Assembly (NCBI GenBank): GCA_964587655.1
Contig: CAZPMT010000100.1
Coordinates: 1-20,393 of the forward strand
Reading direction: 5' to 3'
DNA from: CAZPMT01 sp964587655
GTDB taxonomy: Bacteria; Hydrogenedentota; Hydrogenedentia; Hydrogenedentales; SLHB01
DNA: 20,393 nucleotides
Part shown: positions 1 through 7,274 of the stretch, piece by piece
Layout of the letters: each line of letters begins with the position of its first letter
How positions within the stretch are numbered: position 1 is the stretch's first letter
Program-made: the position numbers and the translations under genes
The notes under the pieces: model-generated
What the model saw: the letters and a program-made list of their open reading frames with translations, nothing else
Databases searched by the model: none
Told to the model about the DNA's origin: nothing

Positions 1-97
1 CGGATCAAGAACGCTAATCGTAGCCGCGACGTCCCCGTCGCGTTCACTAATCGAGCGGAAAGCGGCGAGGACGCCGCTTCCACAGACGCCGCTTCCA
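1..97. repeat. Intergenic palindromic repeat, copy A (window edge)
   Basis: Positions 1-47 align without gaps to 8371-8417 with about four mismatches, all within 13-17. The copy holds two hairpins. CGCGACG/CGTCGCG (25-31 with 36-42) has a 4-nt loop, and AAGCGGCG/CGCCGCTT (60-67 with 72-79) has an AGGA loop. A partial second copy of the right half (ACGCCGCTTCCAC) follows at 85-97. The two hairpins carry the same core in opposite orientation (CGTCC[C/T]CG versus CGAGGACG), like a bacterial interspersed mosaic element. The copy begins exactly at the window edge, so its true left end is not visible. Confidence 0.85.
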
Positions 98-127
98 CGT
101 AAGAGAGGGTTTCTGTTATCGTGCGCG

Positions 128-1126
128 GTGCGCAGTACCCTGTTAGGTTGTTGTGTGGCCGTGATGGTCATGTGGCCGGGTTGCGCTACGACGGCGGCGA
201 GTCCGCCGGAGGCGAAACCGGGCGCGACGCCCAAGGCGTCGCCGATGCCGCCTCTCAACGAACGCGTCGGTGATGATCGGGCGGCGGCCAAGGAAGTTGA
301 AGAGGCGAGCCGCTTGGTGAACGCGGGCGACACGTCGGCGGTGATTCCCAAGCTCCTCAACACGATCTCGAAGTACTCCGGTACGGAAGCGGCGCATGAA
401 GCGCGTTACTGGCTTGCGCGGGCGTACTACAAGATCGGCGGGTATCGCGATTCCATAGACCTTTTCAATGAATACTTGCGCCTGGCCCCGGACGGACGGT
501 ACGCCCAGGAGAGCAAGGAGTACATCCAGAAGCTTACTACCGAATACAGCCAGCGATTCCTTAGTCCCGAGAAGCTCGACGAGAACATCCAAACGCTGAC
601 CGACGAACTGAGCAAGTCGCCCGAAAACATCGGCAGTCAGTTGGCTTTGGCGGAGCTTCTCTGGAAGCGAGGCAACTACGATAGGGCGGCGGGCATTTAC
701 AAGAACGTGGTCGACAAACATCCGGACCAGGCCGGCAACGAGATCATCCGCCAGCGCGTCGAGTTGCTGCCCGGCGGAAAGTACGTCGTTCTAACTCCTG
801 CGGAGATCCAGCGCCGGCAAGCGGAGGCGCAGCCGCTCGTCGTGATCAACACGGCGTCGTTCCAGAGCGGGCGCGACCTGCTAACCCGCGAGACTCGTTT
901 CTATGCGGTAACGGGCCAGGTTGTGAACCGAGACGACAGCGTTCTCTACGGCGTTCAGGTCACCGTCACGATTTACGGCTTCGGCAACGTCGTGTACGAC
1001 ACCACCACGGTCAACATCGGACGGATGAACCCGAGCGAGATCCGCGCCTTCAGCGTCCGGTTCAGCAATTTTGAAAACGTCGAGAACGTGAACCGATACG
1101 AGTGCGTGGCAACGTTCCAGCGGTGA
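128..1126 (+). CDS. TPR-containing lipoprotein with FxLYD-like C-terminal domain
   Basis: A 332-residue exported protein. The N-terminus is a short hydrophobic stretch ending in WPGC at residues 16-19, a poor but plausible lipobox, followed by an Ala/Pro-rich linker to about residue 45. Residues about 55-135 and 165-200 read as TPR-like helical pairs (EARYWLARAYYKIGGY; ALAELLWKRGNYDRAAGIY). The last 75 residues resemble an FxLYD-type beta-sandwich (VTGQVVNRDDSVLYGVQVTV). The start is GTG at 128. A GTG at 121 is in another frame and soon hits a stop. An AGAGAGG stretch lies at 102-108, rather far upstream, so the start is moderately certain. The gene ends 7 nt before the first secretin gene. 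By analogy with pilotin and assembly lipoproteins such as PilF, it may help assemble the secretins, but that is inferred from position only. Confidence 0.75.
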   Translation: MRSTLLGCCVAVMVMWPGCATTAASPPEAKPGATPKASPMPPLNERVGDDRAAAKEVEEASRLVNAGDTSAVIPKLLNTISKYSGTEAAHEARYWLARAYYKIGGYRDSIDLFNEYLRLAPDGRYAQESKEYIQKLTTEYSQRFLSPEKLDENIQTLTDELSKSPENIGSQLALAELLWKRGNYDRAAGIYKNVVDKHPDQAGNEIIRQRVELLPGGKYVVLTPAEIQRRQAEAQPLVVINTASFQSGRDLLTRETRFYAVTGQVVNRDDSVLYGVQVTVTIYGFGNVVYDTTTVNIGRMNPSEIRAFSVRFSNFENVENVNRYECVATFQR

Positions 1127-1133
1127 GGCTGTT

Positions 1134-2294
1134 ATGAGAAGAGCAATTTTTGTTGCAGGTCTTATCCTGTTGGTTGTGGGCGTATGCGCGCATGCGCAAG
1201 CCCCAGCGCCGCCCCCGGCTCCTCCCCCACCCCCGAACCCGCAAGACATCAAGCAGGTCAACGTCTCCGTCAAGATCGTCGAGTTTCAGACGAGTAAGGG
1301 AGTCGAGACGGGATTCAGCGCGTACCTCCTCCAGCGGAGCAGGAAGAATGCTTACGGCAGGGTGATCGGTAACGACGGCGCCGTGCGCACCGCCGATATC
1401 ACCTTCCCAACGAATACCGCTTCGGCGATTACGGTGTTCCTCGATCAGATCAAGATGGGTGAATACGCGCTCGAAATGGTCTTGCAGGGACTCGTCGATG
1501 AGAACCGCGCCTTCATCCTGTCGCAGCCGAAAGCTATGGTCACCATCGGATCGCCGATTCCCACTCAGATTCAGACCACCCAGCGAATCCCCTATGAGAA
1601 CACGGTGGTCGTCGGAGCGACGGCCGTGCAGACCACCGCCTTCCGGGACACGGGCGTGTCTTTGACCGTACAAGCGCCCACCATCATCGATGACGACGGG
1701 AATCCCGCCACCACGGACGACATTTACATACAGTTGCTCGTGTCGGCGGCCGTGAATGAAGAAGGACAGCGCATCGTCGTTGCACTCGACGACAAAGTCC
1801 CCGCGGGCGGAATCTTCGGCAACGTGAGCAACGCCATCACGGTCCCGGAGTTCTTCTCGCGCAGCGTGGCGACGTCCGTTTGGGTGCGTCACGGACAGGT
1901 GCTGCTCTTGGGCGGTCTATACCGGAATACGAAGGACAAGAAGCTGTCGTCGCTGCCGTGGCTGGGCCAGGGCGAGAACGCCGTGATGGGACTATTGGAA
2001 GGCGCTTTGCCGGGTGGCATGCCGGCGAACCCGGTTTCCTCGACCCTCGGGAATCGGAGCAAGTCGGAGGGCCGGCGCGAACTGGTATTCCTTCTCAAAG
2101 CCGAACTGTGGCGCCCGGCGTATACGATCTCGGGCGACGTCGCCATGGGCGATGCCGGAACGAAGGGATCGAACGGGCCCTCGCTTTCCGGAGTGATTCA
2201 AGAAGTCAAAGACGGATCGAAGGACAAGCCTGAGGCGGTCAAGGGAGAGCCCGCGGCCGCGGCCGTCGAGCCGAGTGTGGGAGGAGGCAAATGA
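1134..2294 (+). CDS. Short secretin-domain protein (type II/III secretion family), first of two
   Basis: A 386-residue exported protein. It has a signal peptide ending near AHAQA (about residue 23), then a proline stretch (APPPAPPPPPNPQ), then a short region (VNVSVKIVEFQTSKG) of the kind that precedes the secretin core. The core, about residues 110-325, shows secretin hallmarks: a SQPKAMVTIG strand, RIPYE, FRDTGVSLTVQAPTI, and the late GQVLLLGGL motif starting at residue 254. Canonical GspD or PilQ proteins are much longer and carry N0/N1 periplasmic domains, which are absent here. The tail after about residue 330 is low-complexity and may be disordered. A TGAGG at the upstream gene's stop gives a good ribosome site. 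The stop overlaps the next gene's start (ATGA), so the two are probably translationally coupled. Confidence 0.85.
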   Translation: MRRAIFVAGLILLVVGVCAHAQAPAPPPAPPPPPNPQDIKQVNVSVKIVEFQTSKGVETGFSAYLLQRSRKNAYGRVIGNDGAVRTADITFPTNTASAITVFLDQIKMGEYALEMVLQGLVDENRAFILSQPKAMVTIGSPIPTQIQTTQRIPYENTVVVGATAVQTTAFRDTGVSLTVQAPTIIDDDGNPATTDDIYIQLLVSAAVNEEGQRIVVALDDKVPAGGIFGNVSNAITVPEFFSRSVATSVWVRHGQVLLLGGLYRNTKDKKLSSLPWLGQGENAVMGLLEGALPGGMPANPVSSTLGNRSKSEGRRELVFLLKAELWRPAYTISGDVAMGDAGTKGSNGPSLSGVIQEVKDGSKDKPEAVKGEPAAAAVEPSVGGGK

Positions 2295-3481
2295 TGCAAC
2301 CCTGCAAGTACCTTATCCTCCTCGCACTGGCGGCGTACGCGCCCCTTGCTTTGTGTCAGGCGGCGCCCGTGGTGGTGCCACCAGCGCCGTCAGCGCCGGC
2401 TGCGCCTGCCGCGCCTGCATTGCCTGCCGCGCCAGCACCGTCCCCGATACCCGTAGTTCCGCCGCCTCCCGTTCCGGAAGGACAACCCGCGCCGAAACCG
2501 CTCACGCCTATCAACCAAGTTCAGATCCAGGTCTGGATCAGCGAAACGAACGAGATCGGCCTGCGCGACATCGGCGCGAATCTTCAGTATACGCGCGTCG
2601 TTCGCGGCAAGCCCACAGCGGGCGTCGTCGAGCAGATTCAGACGCGGACCTTCAACCCAGTGAATCCTGCTTTCAACGTGACGTTGCCCGCGCCGGACAC
2701 GTCGCTGTTCCCGAAGCCGTCGTCGTCCACGCTGCCGATCGAGCACCTGCCTAGACCCCTCCGGCCCGACGCCGACAACAACCCTGCGAACAGCATCCAG
2801 ACACAGTCGGGCGCCGGCATGGTGATGAGCATTATTCAGTCGGGTTATGGGACCATCGACGGGATCTTCCGAGGCGTGGAACAGAAGTCCGACGGCGACC
2901 TCATCTCGAAGCCGGAACTGCTCGTGATCGACAACGGCCTCGCCGAGATCCACATGGGCGAGCAGACCCCCTATCAGAGCGTCGCGTACAACGTCCTCGG
3001 GGCGGGCAATCTCGCCGTGACATGGCAGGACGTCGGCGTCAATTTGAAATTGCAGCCGCTGATCCTTTCGGACGATTCGATTCAGATCAACATTACACAG
3101 TTGGCCGTCAGTGAGCGCATCATCAATCGCGACGTCCGCGGCGTCGACCTTCCCGTCTTCGCGACACGTTCGCAGACGGGTGTCGTGCTCGTTCCCAACG
3201 GGCAGACCTTGGTTATCGGCGGCCTGTCCAGCCGCAACGTCCAGCAAACCGAACGCCGCGTGCCCGTTATAGGGGCTATCCCAATCCTCGGCATTCCCTT
3301 CCGGGGCCGCAACACAAAATCCACCAACTCTCACCTGCTGATCTTCGTTTCCCCGACCGTCGTGAACCTCCGCAACGTCTCCGAAGAGGCCAAGAGCGCC
3401 CTCAATTTCTGGCAGGACCGCCGCTGGGAGAACTCCGAACGGATCAGCAAAGAGATCCAAGTCATGCAGGACGAACTGTAG
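2291..3481 (+). CDS. Short secretin-domain protein, second of two
   Basis: A 396-residue exported protein. It has a signal peptide to about residue 24 (ending LALCQA) and a long Pro/Ala-rich segment to about residue 75. A VQIQVWISETNEIGLRDIG segment matches the layout of the upstream protein. The secretin core at about 180-365 includes SKPELLVIDNGLAEIHMG, QDVGVNLKLQPLI, VDLPVFATRSQTGVVLV, NGQTLVIGGLSS (from residue 303) and the closing HLLIFVSPTVV strand. Like its neighbour it lacks N0/N1 domains. The start ATG overlaps the previous stop and is preceded by GAGGAGG (2281-2287). A second ATG at 2294 is possible. It probably forms an outer-membrane ring, alone or with its partner. The ATPase, prepilin and inner-membrane genes of a full secretion or pilus system are not in this window. 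Confidence 0.87.
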   Translation: MMQPCKYLILLALAAYAPLALCQAAPVVVPPAPSAPAAPAAPALPAAPAPSPIPVVPPPPVPEGQPAPKPLTPINQVQIQVWISETNEIGLRDIGANLQYTRVVRGKPTAGVVEQIQTRTFNPVNPAFNVTLPAPDTSLFPKPSSSTLPIEHLPRPLRPDADNNPANSIQTQSGAGMVMSIIQSGYGTIDGIFRGVEQKSDGDLISKPELLVIDNGLAEIHMGEQTPYQSVAYNVLGAGNLAVTWQDVGVNLKLQPLILSDDSIQINITQLAVSERIINRDVRGVDLPVFATRSQTGVVLVPNGQTLVIGGLSSRNVQQTERRVPVIGAIPILGIPFRGRNTKSTNSHLLIFVSPTVVNLRNVSEEAKSALNFWQDRRWENSERISKEIQVMQDEL

Positions 3482-3664
3482 GCCAGGCGCCTCCCCGGTT
3501 TCCGTAGATGCCGTGCCATACAAACATCGTCTTGAACCTGTTCATAGGCTCTCAGTTCCTCCTGGCATCTTTCTCCTGATGTCCCGTCTTGCGCACGTAA
3601 CGCCCGCCGAGACTCGAGTGTATAAGATATGGAGGAAGCTCAAACCACAAGGGAGGACTGAGCC

Positions 3665-4207
3665 ATGAAGAGACTCGGATTGTTGTTGCTGTGTTGCGGG
3701 CTCGCAGCGGTGTTCAGTATTGGCCAGACCGAATGTCCGAACCTGCCGAAGCCGCCGTTTGACACCACCGGCCTGTACAAGGGAACTTGGAGCGGTCAAA
3801 CCACCGCGCCAGCGGCAAAACAACAGGCCGTCGAGGACTGTCCCCTTACAATCCACCTTCAGCAGAACGTGAATGCCGCCTACCCAGGGGACCACGGAGT
3901 GAAAGGCACTGTCGAGATCGATTACTCGTGCGTTGAATGGCCGGACTGGGTAACCCAAACGCCACCGCCTGCCACTGTACAGGTCGGCGGACTGTTGGCG
4001 GACGATGGGACGCTGACGTTGTTGTCCGGCGGCTGCGGCGCCGGTATCTGTCTCGTGCTGGCGCTCTCGGGACAAGGCGCCGACACCGATAGCGACGGTC
4101 TGATGGACACGTACTCCGGCGCTTGGGCATTCACCATCCTGTTGGCGGGTGTGCAGCCGTTCGGCGTGACTGGGACCTTTGAAACGGAACGCTGGCTGGA
4201 ACGGTAG
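3665..4207 (+). CDS. Small secreted protein of unknown function
   Basis: A 180-residue product with a clear signal peptide (MKRLGLLLLCCGLAAVFSIG) and no family I recognise. The mature part has YKGTWSGQTT near the N-terminus and a matching TGTFETERW at the C-terminus, suggesting an antiparallel beta-barrel or sandwich in which first and last strands pair. Six cysteines remain after the signal peptide (C24, C59, the C in DYSCVEW, and three around GGCGAGICL), consistent with oxidation in the periplasm. An Asp-rich loop, GADTDSDGLMDTYSG (about residues 138-152), looks like a thrombospondin type 3 or EF-hand-like calcium loop. A good AGGGAGG site precedes the ATG. A TATAAG box at 3621-3626 could be its -10, but I see no convincing -35. 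It is separate from the secretin operon upstream (183-nt gap). Confidence 0.7.
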   Translation: MKRLGLLLLCCGLAAVFSIGQTECPNLPKPPFDTTGLYKGTWSGQTTAPAAKQQAVEDCPLTIHLQQNVNAAYPGDHGVKGTVEIDYSCVEWPDWVTQTPPPATVQVGGLLADDGTLTLLSGGCGAGICLVLALSGQGADTDSDGLMDTYSGAWAFTILLAGVQPFGVTGTFETERWLER

Positions 4208-4327
4208 GCGGCGCTGGTCCACTCAGGGCTTGTGGGATAGGATCGCTGTCTCCCGCGAACGTGCGGTCAAACGGGATCTTGATCCTACCGGCGTTACATC
4301 CTTGCCGTTGCCGTGCAATTCGCCCAT

Positions 4328-4357
4328 TTGACTCCGCGCGCAGAGATTGCCTATAAT
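4328..4357 (+). promoter_or_regulatory. Sigma70-type promoter of the rpmH cluster
   Basis: TTGACT (4328-4333) and a perfect TATAAT (4352-4357) are separated by 18 nt. The predicted transcript starts near 4364, leaving a leader of about 80 nt before the rpmH GTG at 4445. A strong promoter is expected for a ribosomal protein gene. The remainder of 4208-4444 shows no gene. Confidence 0.8.
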
Positions 4358-4444
4358 ACGACCTCACTGGATGCTCAAAGAATGCTTAATGGCCGCCACC
4401 GAAGTGCAAATCGTTGGCATAGATAGAGTTCGAAGGAGAGTGTT

Positions 4445-4579
4445 GTGAAAAGGACGTTTCAACCGTCAACAATCAAGCGAAAGCGTGAGCACGGGTTCTT
4501 GACGCGCATGTCGACGGTGGGCGGGCGGAACGTGATAAGGCGTCGGCGGCAGAAGGGCCGCAAGCGTCTTTCCGCCTAG
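4445..4579 (+). CDS. rpmH: 50S ribosomal protein L34
   Basis: A 44-residue, Arg/Lys-rich product starting MKRTFQPSTIKRKREHGF, then TRMSTVGGRNVIRRRRQKGR and ending RLSA. It matches the L34 signature along its whole length and has the usual size for the family. The start codon is GTG, with GAAGGAGAG at 4432-4440 as ribosome site. L34 is a component of the large ribosomal subunit. The gene heads the conserved rpmH-rnpA-yidD-yidC-jag cluster and lies about 90 nt behind a near-consensus promoter. The classical upstream neighbour dnaA is not present here. Confidence 0.97.
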   Translation: MKRTFQPSTIKRKREHGFLTRMSTVGGRNVIRRRRQKGRKRLSA

Positions 4580-4622
4580 GCAAGGGGCGGCTCCAGTAGG
4601 AACGCCCTTACAGTAGAGTGAT

Positions 4623-4635
4623 GGTCTCTTAGACC
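4623..4635 (+). other. Short hairpin just before the rnpA start
   Basis: GGTCT-CTT-AGACC forms a perfect 5-bp stem with a 3-nt loop, ending 4 nt before the first possible rnpA start (ATG 4640). No clear ribosome site lies upstream of that ATG. The hairpin could affect initiation, or the true start could be ATG 4649. At this size it may be chance. Confidence 0.3.
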
Positions 4636-4639
4636 AAAC

Positions 4640-5014
4640 ATGGAAGTGATGGGCCAGTTGTGCCGGGCAGAGAGTTTTCCGCGACGCGAACGGCTTACGC
4701 GAAAAAGCGAGTTTCTCCATGCCTATCAGGAAGGCAAGCGATGGACGAGCGGGCCGTTTGTTTGTTACATCGTCCGGCAGGCGGGTCAGGGACGGAAGTT
4801 GGGGTGTGCCGTATCGCGCAAGGTTGGCCGGGCGGTGGTGCGCAATCGCGTCAAGCGTTACATCCGAGAGGTCTACCGCAGGCACCGAAGCCGGCTTATC
4901 GACGATATCAACCTCGTCGTGATCGCCCAGCCGGCGGCGGCCGAAGTGAACTATCACGAATGCGCGGCGGCCATGCAGCGGATCTTCCAGAAGGGAGATG
5001 TGCTCCGTGGGTAG
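4640..5014 (+). CDS. rnpA: Ribonuclease P protein component
   Basis: A 124-residue basic protein that binds the RNase P RNA and helps recognise pre-tRNA leaders. The signature GCAVSRKVGRAVVRNRVKRYIRE spans about residues 55-77, with the RNRVKR core at 68-73. The N-terminal FPRRERLTRKSEF matches the usual start of the mature fold. The length is normal for the family. The N-terminus is uncertain: ATG 4640 gives an extra MEVMGQLCRAE, while ATG 4649 would also leave a complete domain, and neither has an obvious ribosome site. It follows rpmH by 60 nt and its end overlaps the start of yidD. Confidence 0.96.
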   Translation: MEVMGQLCRAESFPRRERLTRKSEFLHAYQEGKRWTSGPFVCYIVRQAGQGRKLGCAVSRKVGRAVVRNRVKRYIREVYRRHRSRLIDDINLVVIAQPAAAEVNYHECAAAMQRIFQKGDVLRG

Positions 5015-5237
5015 GTTGCTGGTGGCGTTGATTCGCTTGTACAAGCGTTTCATCTCGCCCTTGCTCGGCGAGAACTGCCGCTTCTACCCGAGTTGTTCAC
5101 AGTACGCCATGGACGCCATTCGCGCGCACGGCGCAATCGCCGGTGCGGGCTATGCCCTGTGGCGCATTGTCCGGTGTCAGCCGTTTTGCAGCGGCGGATA
5201 CGATCCCGTTCCTGCACCTCGTCGTCTCGGCCAGTAG
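5007..5237 (+). CDS. yidD: Membrane protein insertion efficiency factor YidD
   Basis: A 76-residue protein with the YidD signature ISPLLGENCRFYPSCSQYA, then AIRAHGAIAGAGYALWRIVRCQP and GGYDPVP. YidD is a small membrane-associated protein that assists YidC-dependent insertion. I prefer GTG 5007 over ATG 4998. AAGGGAG (4991-4997) sits 9 nt before the GTG but directly abuts the ATG, and the shorter form starts MGRLLVALIRLYKRF as relatives do. Its first 8 nt overlap the rnpA end. The C-terminus stops soon after the conserved core, as in many homologues. Confidence 0.94.
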   Translation: MGRLLVALIRLYKRFISPLLGENCRFYPSCSQYAMDAIRAHGAIAGAGYALWRIVRCQPFCSGGYDPVPAPRRLGQ

Positions 5238-5267
5238 GCTCATCCTGCTTCTTGGGAGTCCAAGGGT

Positions 5268-7118
5268 TTGGATGACAACCGCGACAAAGAGATGATGCGC
5301 AATCAGTTGATTGCCATTGTTCTCATGACAGTTCTTTTCGTCGTGTGGTTCAAGTGGTTCATGCCGCCGCCACAGCCGAAGACATCCGCGCCCGTCCCGC
5401 AACAGGCCACGCAACAGCAGGCCCAACCCAAGCTCGAGGCCGAAGCCCCCAAACCTTCCTCTCCGCCATCGAAGGGAGCTTGGCCCAATCTTCCACCGGT
5501 CCCCGCGATCGACGACCCGTCCGCAGAGGAAGTCGCGCTGTCCGATGGCGAGCTGGAACTCGTCTTCACGCGAATCGGCGGGCGGTTGAAACGCGCCACG
5601 CTCGTTCTGGGCGAGAAGGGACAGGCCTCGGTGCAGCTTGTTCCGGTTGAAGAGGCGCCGGACACGGAGGCGGTATACCCGCTCGGGCTGCAGTTTACGG
5701 ACGAGGGCCTCGCCGACGCAATCAACTACCGTCGATTCGAGGTCGAAGAAGACCCTTCGGGCAAAGCCCTCACGTTCAGTCTCACGATACCGGGAAAAGG
5801 CGTTCTCCGCAAGCGATTCTCGATAGGCGACCGCCCGCGCGTCATCGAAGCGCAAATCGACTATGAAAACGAGGCCGAGCAGCCGGAGGTCCTCGGCATG
5901 GACCAGACCCCTGCTTACTACTTCTACTGGGGACCGAACGTCCACTCGGGCGATCAAGACATGGGCGTCAAACAATCCTTCGTTTGGTATCAGGGCGGCA
6001 AACTCAATGAACTGCCGACGGAGGAAATAGTTCCCGCCCAGGGAGAAGTACTCTTCTCGAAAAACATCCTCAATCCCGAGTGGGTCGCCGTCAAGAGCGC
6101 GTACTTCGTCGTGGCGCTGAAGCCTGGATTCGAGTCCACGCAGGGATGGACCGCCGGCGTAGCCCAGCGCTTCCGATTCGGGCTCGCCGTCCCCCGCTTC
6201 GAGGTGGCCGCCAAGGGCCGGCAGAGCAATTCATTCTCGCTGTACCTCGGCCCGTGCGAGCAGCGCACGCTGGCCGCCGCATGGGATACCTTGCCGCAAG
6301 TCCTGCGCTTCTTCCAGCCGCCGTGGGGTTTCATGGACTGGTTCGCCAAACTCCTTTTACGGTTGCTGAACTGGTTCTACGCCTATATCCCCAATTACGG
6401 GCTAGGCATCATCTTCCTCACGATTGTCGTCCGTCTCGGCATGTATCCCCTGACGCTCAAGAGCATGAAGAGCATGAAAAGGATGCAGCTCTTGGGACCC
6501 GAAATGGAACAGCTCAAAGCTAAGTACGGCGACAATCAGCAGGAACTCAACAAGAAGATGATGGAGCTTTATAAGGAGCGCGGCGTCAACCCAATCGGGG
6601 GCTGTCTGCCGCTTGCGCTGCAGGCGCCCGTGTTCATCGCGTTGTACCGGATGTTGTGGAACGCGTTCGAACTGCGCGGCGCGCCGTTTCTCTGGTGGAT
6701 GACGGACCTTTCCCAGCCGGATCACATGCTTCACATGCCCTGGATGAAGGGGGTCCCGTTCGTCGGTTCCATGCTCGAATACTTGAACCTTCTTCCGATT
6801 CTCATGGGGATCTCGATGATCCTCAGCATGAAGGTCATGCCTGTTTCGGGACCCGCACAGAACCCGCAGCAGAAGATGATCATGAACATCATGCCGGTCT
6901 TTTTCGCTTTCATGTGTTACACGATGGCCTCCGGCCTGAACCTCTACATCCTGACGAGCACCATCCTCGGTATCGTGCAGCAGAAGTTCATACGGGTGGC
7001 CGACTCGGACGTGAAGGTGCGCAAACCCCCGGCGAAACGACAGCACTTCTACACAGCGGCCCAGGCACGCAAGAGGCAAATCGCCAGAGACGCCAAGAAG
7101 GAAAAGAAGAAATTCTAG
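5268..7118 (+). CDS. yidC: Membrane protein insertase YidC (Oxa1 family)
   Basis: A 616-residue inner-membrane insertase and chaperone for Sec-dependent and Sec-independent proteins. The first membrane segment is at about residues 11-32 (LIAIVLMTVLFVVWFKWF). A Pro/Gln-rich linker to about 80 and a large periplasmic beta domain to about 340 follow, as in Gram-negative YidC. The insertase core holds VVRLGMYPLTLKSMK near residue 388, whose Arg is the conserved groove residue. It also holds GGCLPLALQAPVFIALY and LNLYILTSTILGIVQQ. A Lys-rich tail (KKEKKKF) should face the cytoplasm and contact ribosomes. The start is TTG 5268, with GGGAG about 9 nt upstream. It yields MDDNRDKEMMRNQLIAIVL, close to the usual N-terminus. 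ATG 5292 or 5295 is the alternative. Confidence 0.96.
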   Translation: MDDNRDKEMMRNQLIAIVLMTVLFVVWFKWFMPPPQPKTSAPVPQQATQQQAQPKLEAEAPKPSSPPSKGAWPNLPPVPAIDDPSAEEVALSDGELELVFTRIGGRLKRATLVLGEKGQASVQLVPVEEAPDTEAVYPLGLQFTDEGLADAINYRRFEVEEDPSGKALTFSLTIPGKGVLRKRFSIGDRPRVIEAQIDYENEAEQPEVLGMDQTPAYYFYWGPNVHSGDQDMGVKQSFVWYQGGKLNELPTEEIVPAQGEVLFSKNILNPEWVAVKSAYFVVALKPGFESTQGWTAGVAQRFRFGLAVPRFEVAAKGRQSNSFSLYLGPCEQRTLAAAWDTLPQVLRFFQPPWGFMDWFAKLLLRLLNWFYAYIPNYGLGIIFLTIVVRLGMYPLTLKSMKSMKRMQLLGPEMEQLKAKYGDNQQELNKKMMELYKERGVNPIGGCLPLALQAPVFIALYRMLWNAFELRGAPFLWWMTDLSQPDHMLHMPWMKGVPFVGSMLEYLNLLPILMGISMILSMKVMPVSGPAQNPQQKMIMNIMPVFFAFMCYTMASGLNLYILTSTILGIVQQKFIRVADSDVKVRKPPAKRQHFYTAAQARKRQIARDAKKEKKKF

Positions 7119-7274
7119 TTAGACAGAGGTCCATTCGGATTGCCACATGCGCGAGACAGTTGAACGTCCACTCGGGACCCGGTCTGGAACACAGAGGGGC
7201 GTGTTCAAAGGCGGCCAAGACGGCTCACGGACGCAATCCGACAACCCAAAACCCAAGAAGGGAGACGAAGACGA

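Noticed and set aside
3..17. Tail of an upstream gene ending at TAA 15-17
   Set aside because: The frame matches the jag end at 8373-8393, but five codons at the window edge cannot support a gene, and the stretch is repeat sequence.
2390..3523. Long open frame on the - strand opposite the second secretin
   Set aside because: It mirrors the third-position GC bias of the real gene, and its product is Arg/Asp/Val-rich without domains. The same applies to 1062-1892 (-), 8740-10308 (+) and 13050-13742 (+).
3621..3626. TATAAG box as promoter of the small secreted protein
   Set aside because: No acceptable -35 at 16-18 nt; too weak to list as a feature.
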